Shown here: positions 56,401 through 62,380 of the stretch, one piece after another
Numbering within the stretch: the first letter of the stretch is position 1
Layout: the number at the start of each line of letters is the position of its first letter
Origin: Pseudoalteromonas luteoviolacea H33-S
GTDB lineage: Bacteria > Pseudomonadota > Gammaproteobacteria > Enterobacterales > Alteromonadaceae
Assembly: GCF_001625695.1 (NCBI RefSeq)
Contig: NZ_AUXY01000086.1
Span: forward strand, 1 to 64,000
Direction of reading: 5' to 3'
DNA: 64,000 bases
Notes under the pieces: model-generated
What the model was told of the DNA's origin: nothing
The model's input: the letters and a program-made list of their open reading frames with translations, nothing else
The model's database searches: none
Translations under genes and position numbers: made by a program

Positions 56401-59400
56401 TGGAGCGGATAGCTTTACCTTTAAAGTGAACGATGGTCAGGTAGACTCAGAATTAGCGACGGTGAATATCACTGTTAATAATATCAATGATGCGCCAACG
56501 ATTTCAGGTAGTCCAAGTAACCAAGTTAATGAAGACAGTGCATACAGTTTTGTGCCTACTGCTGAAGATAAAGATGGCGACAATTTAACATTCGCCATTG
56601 AAAACTTACCGAGTTGGATGTCCTTCGATAGCACAACGGGTGCAATATCAGGCACACCTGTCAATGCAAATGTTGGCGTATACACAGGCATTGTGATCAG
56701 TGTTTCAGATGGTACAGAAACAGTCGCACTCACTGCGTTTAACATTACCGTTGTTAATACCAATGACGCACCAACGATAAGCGGCGCACCTTCAACATCT
56801 ATTAATGAAGACAGTGCGTATAGCTTTACCCCAAGTGCAACGGATATTGACGGGGATACCTTAACCTTTAGTATTCAAAATGCACCAGCTTGGATTGAGT
56901 TTAATACTGCCACAGGAGAAATGACAGGCATACCGCTTGACGCCAATGTTGGTACTGACACTAATATTATTGTTTCTGTCAGCGATGGTCAGGTAAGTGC
57001 GTCATTAGCGGCATTTGATATTGTTGTTAATAATACTAATGATGCTCCGACAGCACTTGCACCAAGCTACAGCATTAGCGAGGGAGCAACACTAAATGTA
57101 AGCAGTGTTGAAGGCTTGCTAAGCGGTAACTTTGCCCTTGACGATGATTTAGATAGCAATGATGTATTGTCGATTGTTGATTTAACTCAGCCAACGTTTG
57201 GCACTTTGAGTGTGAATGCAGATGGCAGCTTTACCTACGCGCATAACGACAGTGAAACGCAAAGTGATAGCTTTACTTATCGACTACAAGACAGCTTTGG
57301 TGCTCAATCTACGGTTGTGACTGCAAGTATTGCAATCACGCCAGTGTCAGAGCCTCCTGTTGCTGTAGATGACAATGCGCAAACCAATGAAGATGTGCCA
57401 GTGACGGTAAATCTATTGAGCAATGACACGGATCCTGAAGGGGATATTGTGGCCTCTTCTGCTGTTGTCGTCGATCAACCAGCTATTGGCTCTGTATTAA
57501 TTGAAAATGGAGTGGCGACTTATACACCTAATCAAGATGTAAATGGCACTGATTTATTTACCTATATTGTATCAGACCAAGATTCTAATAATTCAGACAA
57601 AGCCACAGTGTCTATCACCATTTCGGCGATAAATGATGTACCACAAATTGAAGACATCACGGTAAACATTGACGAAGATGCTGAGCAAACCAGCATCAAC
57701 GTCAGGGCCTTTGCAACGGATATTGAAGATGGTATCCCAACTGGCGATATTGCAGTTGTCACTGCGCCACAAAAAGGCAGTGCCGTGTCTAATGATGATA
57801 CTGGCTCAATTGAGTATACGCCGTTTGAAGACGATGAAGGTACAGACAGCTTCACTTATACAATTGCAGATAGTAACGGAGCTGTTTCTGAGTTGGCCAC
57901 TGTGTCAATTAATATTGGTGAAATAAATGACGCGCCAATCGCAGCGGATGATAGTGTGACAACGCAAGAAGATACACAGATCACGCTTAATGTCTTATCA
58001 AATGATACTGATGTTGAAGACGAAGGGTTTAATGGCGCGAATATTACTTTACAAAATAACGGGGTGTTTGACTTCGCAACCGTGGCTATCTTAACAGATG
58101 GTCAATTGCAAATTACTCCGACACAAGACCAAAATGGTCAGTTCAGCTTCACTTATACGTTAAACGACAGTGAAGGGTTGAGCTCCTTACCTGCCACAGT
58201 TAATCTGACGATTGAAGCTGTGAATGATGCGCCAGTGGCTATTGATGATATTGCTGCCCTTGAAGAGGAAGGGGCGTTTGCGGTGAATGTACTGGGCAAT
58301 GATACAGACGTGGATGGTAACAATGAAATAGACCCATCAAGTGTGATAATTGTGAGCTCTCCAGCAAAAGGCCTAGTCAGTATTGATGGGCTTGGTCGAA
58401 TTGTATACACCGCCAATACCAATGAAGTGGGTAATGATACTTTTACTTACACAGTCAAAGACACCTCAGGCCTAGAGTCCAATGTCGCTACTGTGACAAT
58501 GACCATAGATAATGTCAACGATGCGCCAGATGCCCAAGATGATAGCTATTCAGAAGAGACCTTTGATGAAGCTACAGGCACATACCGCTTAGCAGTACTT
58601 AGCAACGACAGCGATGTGGATACTGGGGATTCATTGACGCTTTTGAGTGCGCAAGCATCAGTTGGTAGTGTAACTGTTGAAGGTAGTGTGCTGGTTTACA
58701 CGCCTGAAGATACATTCAACGGGGTGGTGATCATTGACTATGTCATTAAGGATGAGGCCGGGGAAATTAGCAGAGCAGTTGCTGAGCTTACTGTGGTCAG
58801 GAATGACTCGCAGGGCACCCCACCAACAATTAACGTGCCTGCGGATATCAATGTCAATGCAACAGCTCTATTCACTAAAGTGGAGCTTGGCAATGCAACG
58901 GCTACAGACAGTAATGGCAATGTCATTGGCGTTTCACTTGTGGATAACAATGTATTGTTCCCACCAGGTCGACACCTTGCGACATGGCAAGCTCAAGACA
59001 GTAACGGTTTGAGCACATTTGCCACACAAAATGTGTTTGTTAATCCACTCGTTTCTTTAGCTAAAGATACACAATTATCCGAAGGTCAGAGCTTTGCATT
59101 GGGCGTCTATTTAAATGGTGAAGCCATACAGTACCCTGTACAAATACCTTATACGGTGTCTGGTACGGCAAACAGTTCAGACCATACACTTAGCAGTGGT
59201 ACGCTTACGATAGCTTCTGGTATTGAGGGCGAGATCACTTTCAGTATTTTCGAAGATGGACTAAGTGAGGGTAACGAATCCATCATAATCACACTTGATG
59301 ACTCATTGAATCGAGGTGCTAAATTCTCCACCCAAGTGACTATTGTTGAAGAAAATGTCGCGCCTAATATTGTTCTTAGTGCAAGGCAAGACAACGAGTT

Positions 59401-61513
59401 ACGTACGACCGTGACGGCAAGTGAGCAATTGGTAACCGTGTCGGCACAGGTGAGTGATCCGAATATTGGTGATAATGTGCAGTTACAATGGAGTGCACTG
59501 GATAATGAACTACAGAACATCAGTACAGTAGAAAATGAATTTATCTTCTCAGCTCAATCTCTTAGCACTGGTATTTATGGGATTTCAATCACCGCGACGG
59601 ATGATGGTGAGCCAAGCCTCGCTAGTACAGCCCAAATCTATCTAGAGGTCGTGCCTGAGTTAGTTGTTCTGACGGACCAAGATACGGATGGCGATTTAAT
59701 TCCAGATAATGAGGAGGGCCATTCTGACTCCGATAATGATGGTATTCCAGACTTTCAAGACGCGATCACTGACTGTAACGTTATGCAAGAGCAGGCATTG
59801 GAGTCTTCTCAATTTTTGATTGAGGGCGAGCCAGGTGTATGTATTCGTAAAGGTGTAACAATTGCACAGAATTCAACTGGCGGTGTACAGCTCCTACCTG
59901 AAGAATTACAGCAAGATGATACCGCTACCAATATAGGGGGGTTATTTGATTTCATCGCTGTTGGTCTTCCGCAAGCGGGTGATAGTTATAGCATTGTTAT
60001 TCCACAGCGTAACCCGATACCTATCAACGCGGTATATCGAAAATTAATCGGTACTCAATGGGTTGATTTTGTTGTTGATGAGCAAAATAAAATTTATTCC
60101 TCACTGGGAGAGCCGGGATATTGTGCCCCTCCAGGAAGTGATGTTTGGCAAGAGGGGCTCACTGAAGGTGATTGGTGTGTCAAACTACAGATTGTAGATG
60201 GCGGACCAAATGATGATGATGGCATAGCTAATGGTAGCATCATCGACCCAGGCGGTGTTGCAATTGTCAATAATGGCAACTCTTTACCTGTTGCCGTTGC
60301 AGATGAAAAAGTTGTGGGCTCTGGGCAAGCTATTCAGATAGACGTACTTGCAAATGACACAGACGCCGATGGTGATACTTTAACTATCACAAGTGCATCA
60401 GTTGATTTTGGTACTGTCGTGATTGAAGACAATAAATTGCTTTATACACCACCTCAAACTTTTGTTGGTACTGCAACGATTCAATACAGTATCACAGACG
60501 GGCAAGGCGGAACGGCGAGCAATACGGTCACGGTTAATTTGACTGTGAATTCAGCTCCAACAACGACATTAGATGTAGCGTCGACGACGGATCAAGCGTC
60601 AATCATATTAAATGTGTTAGAGAATGATTTTGATGCTGATGGAGATACATTCTCAGTCATTGAAGCAGTCGCACAAAATGGCACCGTCAGTATTAATTCA
60701 GATGGCACCATTTCATATACACCTAAATCTGGTTTTGAAGGTGTAGATATCGTTACATACACAGTTTTAGATAGTAAAGGTGCGATTTCCAAGGGAATAG
60801 CGCAAGTTACCGTTACAGCTTACAAAGCTGTTGCAATTGAAAATACGTCATCAGGCAGCCTAGGAGGGGGACTTATTTTGATACTTTCAGCATTATTAGT
60901 ACGTAGACGCAAATCGGTATTACCAAGTTTTGCACTGGCCTCTTTAAGTTGTATTTTACCTTCTACTGCTTATGCGGATGGTTGGGTTTTAAAAGGCACA
61001 CTTGGACAAGCACATGCTGCGGAGCGAGTAGATAATAATTCTGGCCTGCAAATCAAAAATATAGATAACACCAGTGAATCATGGTCCGTAAGTAGCTATT
61101 ATGAGTTGCTACCAAATTGGCATGTCGGGATCGGGTATGTTGATTTAGGGCAAGGGCGGGTTGACTTTGAGGGGGAGAGTTTATCGCCAGCAGAGTCACA
61201 TCTAGCTGTTTCTCGGATTGCACCAGTATTGCCTGAAGGCTTTACACTACAAGTAAATTATGACCTATATCGTTGGCAAAAATTAACAGCAGAGGTCTTC
61301 GTTGGTGTGTTCGACTGGGAGTATAAAATTACCAGTACACGAGATGAGCGTTTTTTACAAACTTATGAGGCTGCTGAAACAAATGCCTTTATGGGCGCTG
61401 AGCTGGGTTATCAGTTAAGTGAACGTGTAGAGTTAGGCGTCCAGTATCGGTATTTTGATATAAGCGAGAATAATATAAATGAGGTGTCAATGCTGATGTC
61501 TGTGAGGTTTTAA
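47414..61513 (+). CDS. Giant multi-domain adhesin with internal GlyGly-CTERM and OmpA-like barrel
   Basis: This 4699-residue protein begins with a signal peptide (about 1-21) and a Cys-rich patch. A choice-of-anchor D-like domain (about 155-282) and a cadherin-like unit follow. Five modules of about 115 residues come next (about 470-1040, pattern DTLSLSNGADISGATISN), then one RTX-like stretch (about 1073-1113). Ig-like and cadherin-like modules (about 1190-3710) include a duplicated six-module block. HYR- and Calx-beta-like units (about 3795-4010), thrombospondin-3-like Asp repeats (about 4090-4120) and a choice-of-anchor U domain with GGPNDDDGIANGSIIDPGG (about 4120-4295) follow. After two more cadherin-like units come SSGSLGGGLILILSALLVRRRK (GlyGly-CTERM), a second signal-like segment ending AYADG, and a barrel of about 180 residues ending MLMSVRF. 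Confidence 0.92.
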   Translation: MKKLDMTTSILGVMIPSLVAANSSSNIADSYFLPNHEVPSLSSIQVADSIHFNNQQSNKQGEVFGIAEHTKLQPNNQDDAASATLSFLAAQGLLDSQGMGATQVNGEVSIAKELAASCQASFGCTTAYGSQASCEAAPGPGVWFPDTNDCTAAAPDPDINLKGNGQSITSGTTALSASNHTDFGSHQTGGSNFTRTFTIENVIAASTLNLSGSPLVSISASSDFSISSQPGASSLNGVTSTTFVVQLDPTTVGSPNATVTITSNDPNEGTYTFKVGATVTAANTAPVVDLDTAAGGNNRSSSFSEGSGGVGITNSASVTDAESDTIKTITVSLTNDQDGASEGLSVTGAAQNALNGVSGSSDITLQDTISITGATATLSQVQTFLDAITYNNTSSTPNTTARTVTVVVNDGTDNSVSRTSTVSVANVTSTTSSGASFNTTTGANLNPAILFTSEDESLTIAQTSHATGSTADGGGGTDTLNVSDGVDISGLTTLTNFETLEAANNGNLTLSETQHESFSTINGVGTNQFTISSANGDAAVTGDADIETYVLGAAMTFTLGSASQNVSGSSSNDVINVAALTPTGTLDASGGTGDTLRLSNGANIAGATVSNTEILELNSGASVTMTEAQHDSFSSITATGTDTITISAATDGLTGNAAIESYVLSVGNTFTLGSAGQNLTGSGNNDTVNVGTLTATGTLAGGIGTDTLSVGNGGSIAGATVSGFENLTLSSGASATFSAAQLSQFSGTVTAAGTETVSVTGDGNLSTVAGIENYTIGDDSTNTRTVTVAAAGHSVTATSVTDAVTFDVGTLTFTGTLTGENTSADTLSLSNGADISGATISNITNLALATGASVTMTAAQNENFSGSITAGGTETIVISGDGDITTLSGIENYTVGDDSSNTRTINVGATTSVSATSVTDAITFNIAGQSFSGSLTGQATAADIVSASDGANTTGASFSNVGTLSLASGATVTIDVQNVSDFSTAINGAAGTETLNLVSGGTFDFSSTSVSSIETISLGSNSVTSVTITDNFSSNGGTVTVSNSSGAAINAGVTINASALAGDSLVISATDLTGNDTLTGGDSADTIRPGSGTDSITGNGGNDNFVGSASDLNGDTIADLAVGDMITVTGVTGLTTSNVRFNGNGTLQVDTDATDFAAVEIALTLTNSPGASLDFTVADSGANTVITFIAANDVPVFSSLNGLSTFTENGSAVAIDSDATVADTELDALNGGTGNYNDASLTITRNGGANAQDVFANLSLLGTLTQGSTFTYNGTSVGTVTTNSAGTLVLTFNTSATSAIVDGVIQSISYSNTSDDPPSSVTLDYTFNDGTANSTGTNQAVVNITAQNDAPTDIALSATSINQSATGTSVNVGTLSTTDLDSANVHAYSLVNSGSSASGTCTSNAGNSSFQISSSNLQTQSALSAGDYIVCVQTNDGTTTFQESFTITVVDNVAPNAPSTPDLDAGSDTGGSNTDNVTSDTTPTFSGTAESGSTVRLYSDQSGSTVIGSGTATGGNWQITTSALSATTHAITAKATDASSNESSASSALNVTIDTSAPNAPSTPDLSASSDSGTSNTDNITNDTTPTITGTGTTGDTINLSSNLDGNIGSTTVSGGAWSITSSTLQAGSHTISAQSVDNAGNTANSASNLSLTLDTQAPSGQSVAFGDTLYSNTEKTAASFSFSSAEVGATYSYTISSSNGGTSATGNGTVTSASQTISNIDLSALNDGTLTLSVTLTDTAGNAATAVTATSTLDTSAPSGHSVALNDTSYNSTETGSASFSFSSAEVGASYTYTLNSSNGGTEVTGNGNITSASQTVNIADISGLNDGTLTLSVTVSDAAGNAATAVTDTATLDKTKPTVTTFSASDTNLKAGETSTISIVLSEASTTFTSSDITVSGGSLSNFSATSSTQYSVLFTPTADSEANATLDIAADTFSDAAGNNNTAATQLPITVDTKAPTGHSVSLGDTLYSNTEKTAASFSFSSAEVGATYSYTISSSNGGTSATGNGTVTSASQTISNIDLSALNDGTLTLSVTLTDTAGNAASAVTATSELDTSSPSVTTFSASDTALKVGETATVTIVLSESSDNFTLDDVSVSGGALSNFTATSGTQYSVVFTPSENSEADATLNILADKFTDSAGNPNTAAQQITLSVDTSAPTGQAVNIDQALINRDNESALSFSLTGLESSGTFTYSITDTNNASVTGNGNITAATAQVSAIDVSNLAEGTLTVSVTVTDVAGNSADPISDTVTKKYNVAPTLSGQPTTSIAQDQAYSFTPTLVDPDEQDTHTYSITNLPSWLTFSTTTGVLSGTPADADVGEYNGIVISVNDGTDSASLASFNIEVTNVNDAPSGTAFNFATQEAGTLSVTAQAGLLSTATDDDTDNGDTLTVEQVAAPSFGQLTLNTDGSFTYQHDGSENHTDQFTYRVKDASNATSDTYTVTINVTPVADAPTAVNDVLTVIEDNAGNIDLLANDSDPEQDMVASSATVVTAPSKGRVSLLNGVATYTPNANENGVDTFTYTVKDAQQNTSNTAMVTVTITADNDLPVAKELVIDTSEDTHSDPLQVRAQTTDIEDGIPTGDLAISTQPSKGSVVIDQQQGTFVYQPAANQTGTDSFAYTVADSAGAVSAPMTITVNIGAVNDKPVAVADSVTTDEDVSTLLSILSNDSDVEDQGFNGANITLEDQGNGTGSYEKAIVTIQADGQLNIAPVANQNGTFTFNYTLTDSEGLTSDPAQVTVTLTPVNDAPVAVDNTASLQEEGSFEVNVLGNDTDVDENDSFNLASVTVVDQPQFGQAVVNAQGGIVYTPNEHYFGDDTFTYTVQDAAGATSNKATVTMTVTPVNDAPIAQAQNLNLDEDGSLLVTLSATDQENDTLSYRVVTGVSSGTLVQQSDTTWLYTPTSNFNGVDTFTFVANDGTDDSAAATVSLTVNAVNDQPTVTGQAVSADEETQVNITLSAEDIDNDNLTYLLVGEPSNGSYSLNGNVLSYTGNLDYFGADSFTFKVNDGQVDSELATVNITVNNINDAPTISGSPSNQVNEDSAYSFVPTAEDKDGDNLTFAIENLPSWMSFDSTTGAISGTPVNANVGVYTGIVISVSDGTETVALTAFNITVVNTNDAPTISGAPSTSINEDSAYSFTPSATDIDGDTLTFSIQNAPAWIEFNTATGEMTGIPLDANVGTDTNIIVSVSDGQVSASLAAFDIVVNNTNDAPTALAPSYSISEGATLNVSSVEGLLSGNFALDDDLDSNDVLSIVDLTQPTFGTLSVNADGSFTYAHNDSETQSDSFTYRLQDSFGAQSTVVTASIAITPVSEPPVAVDDNAQTNEDVPVTVNLLSNDTDPEGDIVASSAVVVDQPAIGSVLIENGVATYTPNQDVNGTDLFTYIVSDQDSNNSDKATVSITISAINDVPQIEDITVNIDEDAEQTSINVRAFATDIEDGIPTGDIAVVTAPQKGSAVSNDDTGSIEYTPFEDDEGTDSFTYTIADSNGAVSELATVSINIGEINDAPIAADDSVTTQEDTQITLNVLSNDTDVEDEGFNGANITLQNNGVFDFATVAILTDGQLQITPTQDQNGQFSFTYTLNDSEGLSSLPATVNLTIEAVNDAPVAIDDIAALEEEGAFAVNVLGNDTDVDGNNEIDPSSVIIVSSPAKGLVSIDGLGRIVYTANTNEVGNDTFTYTVKDTSGLESNVATVTMTIDNVNDAPDAQDDSYSEETFDEATGTYRLAVLSNDSDVDTGDSLTLLSAQASVGSVTVEGSVLVYTPEDTFNGVVIIDYVIKDEAGEISRAVAELTVVRNDSQGTPPTINVPADINVNATALFTKVELGNATATDSNGNVIGVSLVDNNVLFPPGRHLATWQAQDSNGLSTFATQNVFVNPLVSLAKDTQLSEGQSFALGVYLNGEAIQYPVQIPYTVSGTANSSDHTLSSGTLTIASGIEGEITFSIFEDGLSEGNESIIITLDDSLNRGAKFSTQVTIVEENVAPNIVLSARQDNELRTTVTASEQLVTVSAQVSDPNIGDNVQLQWSALDNELQNISTVENEFIFSAQSLSTGIYGISITATDDGEPSLASTAQIYLEVVPELVVLTDQDTDGDLIPDNEEGHSDSDNDGIPDFQDAITDCNVMQEQALESSQFLIEGEPGVCIRKGVTIAQNSTGGVQLLPEELQQDDTATNIGGLFDFIAVGLPQAGDSYSIVIPQRNPIPINAVYRKLIGTQWVDFVVDEQNKIYSSLGEPGYCAPPGSDVWQEGLTEGDWCVKLQIVDGGPNDDDGIANGSIIDPGGVAIVNNGNSLPVAVADEKVVGSGQAIQIDVLANDTDADGDTLTITSASVDFGTVVIEDNKLLYTPPQTFVGTATIQYSITDGQGGTASNTVTVNLTVNSAPTTTLDVASTTDQASIILNVLENDFDADGDTFSVIEAVAQNGTVSINSDGTISYTPKSGFEGVDIVTYTVLDSKGAISKGIAQVTVTAYKAVAIENTSSGSLGGGLILILSALLVRRRKSVLPSFALASLSCILPSTAYADGWVLKGTLGQAHAAERVDNNSGLQIKNIDNTSESWSVSSYYELLPNWHVGIGYVDLGQGRVDFEGESLSPAESHLAVSRIAPVLPEGFTLQVNYDLYRWQKLTAEVFVGVFDWEYKITSTRDERFLQTYEAAETNAFMGAELGYQLSERVELGVQYRYFDISENNINEVSMLMSVRF
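48830..50600 (+). repeat. Five tandem beta-strand modules in the adhesin
   Basis: Five divergent copies of a module of about 115 residues share DTL.(V/L)S(N/D)G..I.GAT.S....L.L..GASVTM..AQ...F..I...GT(D/E)T(I/V). They begin near 48840, 49190, 49525, 49885 and 50235. Divergence is high, so they are old relative to the duplications further on. Confidence 0.7.
52490..52641 (+). repeat. 152-base exact repeat, copy 1
   Basis: Identical to 53390-53541, exactly 900 bases downstream and in frame. It encodes SYTISSSNGGTSATGNGTVTS and the next strands. Flanking sequence is similar but not identical, pointing to recent duplication or gene conversion. Confidence 0.9.
53390..53541 (+). repeat. 152-base exact repeat, copy 2
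   Basis: The second copy of the exact repeat at 52490-52641. The 300-residue offset equals a set of whole Ig-like modules, so domain register is kept. Confidence 0.9.
54185..55960 (+). repeat. Six-module block, copy 1
   Basis: Six consecutive Ig/cadherin-like modules occur in the same order as in 56765-58535. The order is a He_PIG unit, a SEGLLS-type unit, an NEDV-type unit, one with TDIEDGIPTGD, one with GFNGANITL, and one with EEGSFEVNVLGNDTDVD. The copies are clearly homologous but diverged. Confidence 0.75.
56765..58535 (+). repeat. Six-module block, copy 2
   Basis: The second copy of the six-module block, about 2.58 kb downstream of the first, with TDIEDGIPTGD, GFNGANITL and EEEGAFAVNVLGNDTDVD in the same order. 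It records an ancient segmental duplication that lengthened the stalk. Confidence 0.75.
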
Positions 61514-62150
61514 CATTTATTGGGTTTTGCAAGGGCTGTTTAATTAACGGCTCTTGCGCATAAGTTTATCTTCCAGAGTCTTTTTTTAGCTCCATTAAGT
61601 ATGCAATGATGAATACAAAGAGCTTTTTAGAAACATTTAATTACTAACTCTCCACTAAAGTTGAGCTTAGAGTATACGACCTCTTAGCTCTTCAGCTAAC
61701 TCGCAAAGGGAAAAGCAAGCTTAGTTTTGAGGTGTTTTGCTAAGCAGTCATTAAATTAACTCACTGTTCCCATCTTTTTGAGCTTTCAAAGTGTTTTGTT
61801 AACCCAACAAATATGTATGAATAATACGTTTTTTACTTCTGTATGTATGATTTGTTGGTCTGAAATTTAATATCTGCACTAAGCCACTTACCCTTTCACT
61901 GAAATTTTAGTTAACGTGCGTAAGCTTTTACCAAGGTAGCATTTAAGCGTTGAGGAATAGCCTATTGAAGTAACTATGAAACTCTTCTCTCATTTTTAAA
62001 ATTTAACTTAATGTTTATTATCTGGACTGGGGTTTAGAGTTTTGTATGTATATATTCATATTTATTAGTTGAAATATAATTATCGCTTTTGAGTGTTATG
62101 GTATAGGTGTCAGGTTTTTCTTTTCGCGCTGGTAAACTTAGGAGTTATTA
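61514..62150. other. AT-rich intergenic region
   Basis: About 640 bases without a supported gene. It contains the hairpin after the adhesin gene and a 9-base inverted repeat (CCAACAAAT 61804-61812 and ATTTGTTGG 61850-61858). It separates the surface operon from the polysaccharide gene. Confidence 0.5.
61529..61557 (+). terminator. Hairpin after the adhesin gene
   Basis: GCAAGGGCTGTT pairs with AACGGCTCTTGC (12 pairs, two wobbles) around TAAT, 15 bases after the stop. No T-run follows, so termination may need Rho, or the hairpin protects the long mRNA. Confidence 0.5.
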
Positions 62151-62380
62151 ATGTTGTTATTAAAGCAATGCGGTTGTAATTTTGTTTATTGTGTTAATTT
62201 TTTGGTTTTCATTGTGTTGAATCTTTATTTATAGCATTAATTGGCACGTTAATTAATCTGTATTTAGGAAATGAAAAGATTAATTTAAATAAAAACCAAG
62301 TGTTTTTGATTGATTTTAATTTCACTAAAGTGTATAAAACCGATAAATTAAAGTGGTCTGATGTTTTTAAAGGGAATTAA
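62151..62380 (+). pseudogene. Frame-disrupted small membrane ORF
   Basis: AGGAG six bases before an ATG opens a frame that stops after 27 codons. A -1 shift at T TTT TTG (62198-62204) leads into a 59-codon frame that would give about 77 residues with a hydrophobic segment and the tail LKWSDVFKGN. That frame ends in TAATG, overlapping the start of the ligase gene, as for a translationally coupled gene. It may be a mutated gene, a sequence error in the T6 run, or programmed frameshifting. The coding signal is modest because the region is AT-rich. Confidence 0.4.

Noticed and set aside
47414..61513. Many long open frames on the minus strand inside the adhesin gene
   Set aside because: They are shadows of a repetitive, Thr/Ser/Asp/Val-rich coding frame. 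Their translations are low-complexity, lack ribosome binding sites and match no domain.
61800..61860. Insertion-sequence end suggested by a 9-base inverted repeat
   Set aside because: No transposase and no target duplication; the repeat is short and internal to an AT-rich gap.
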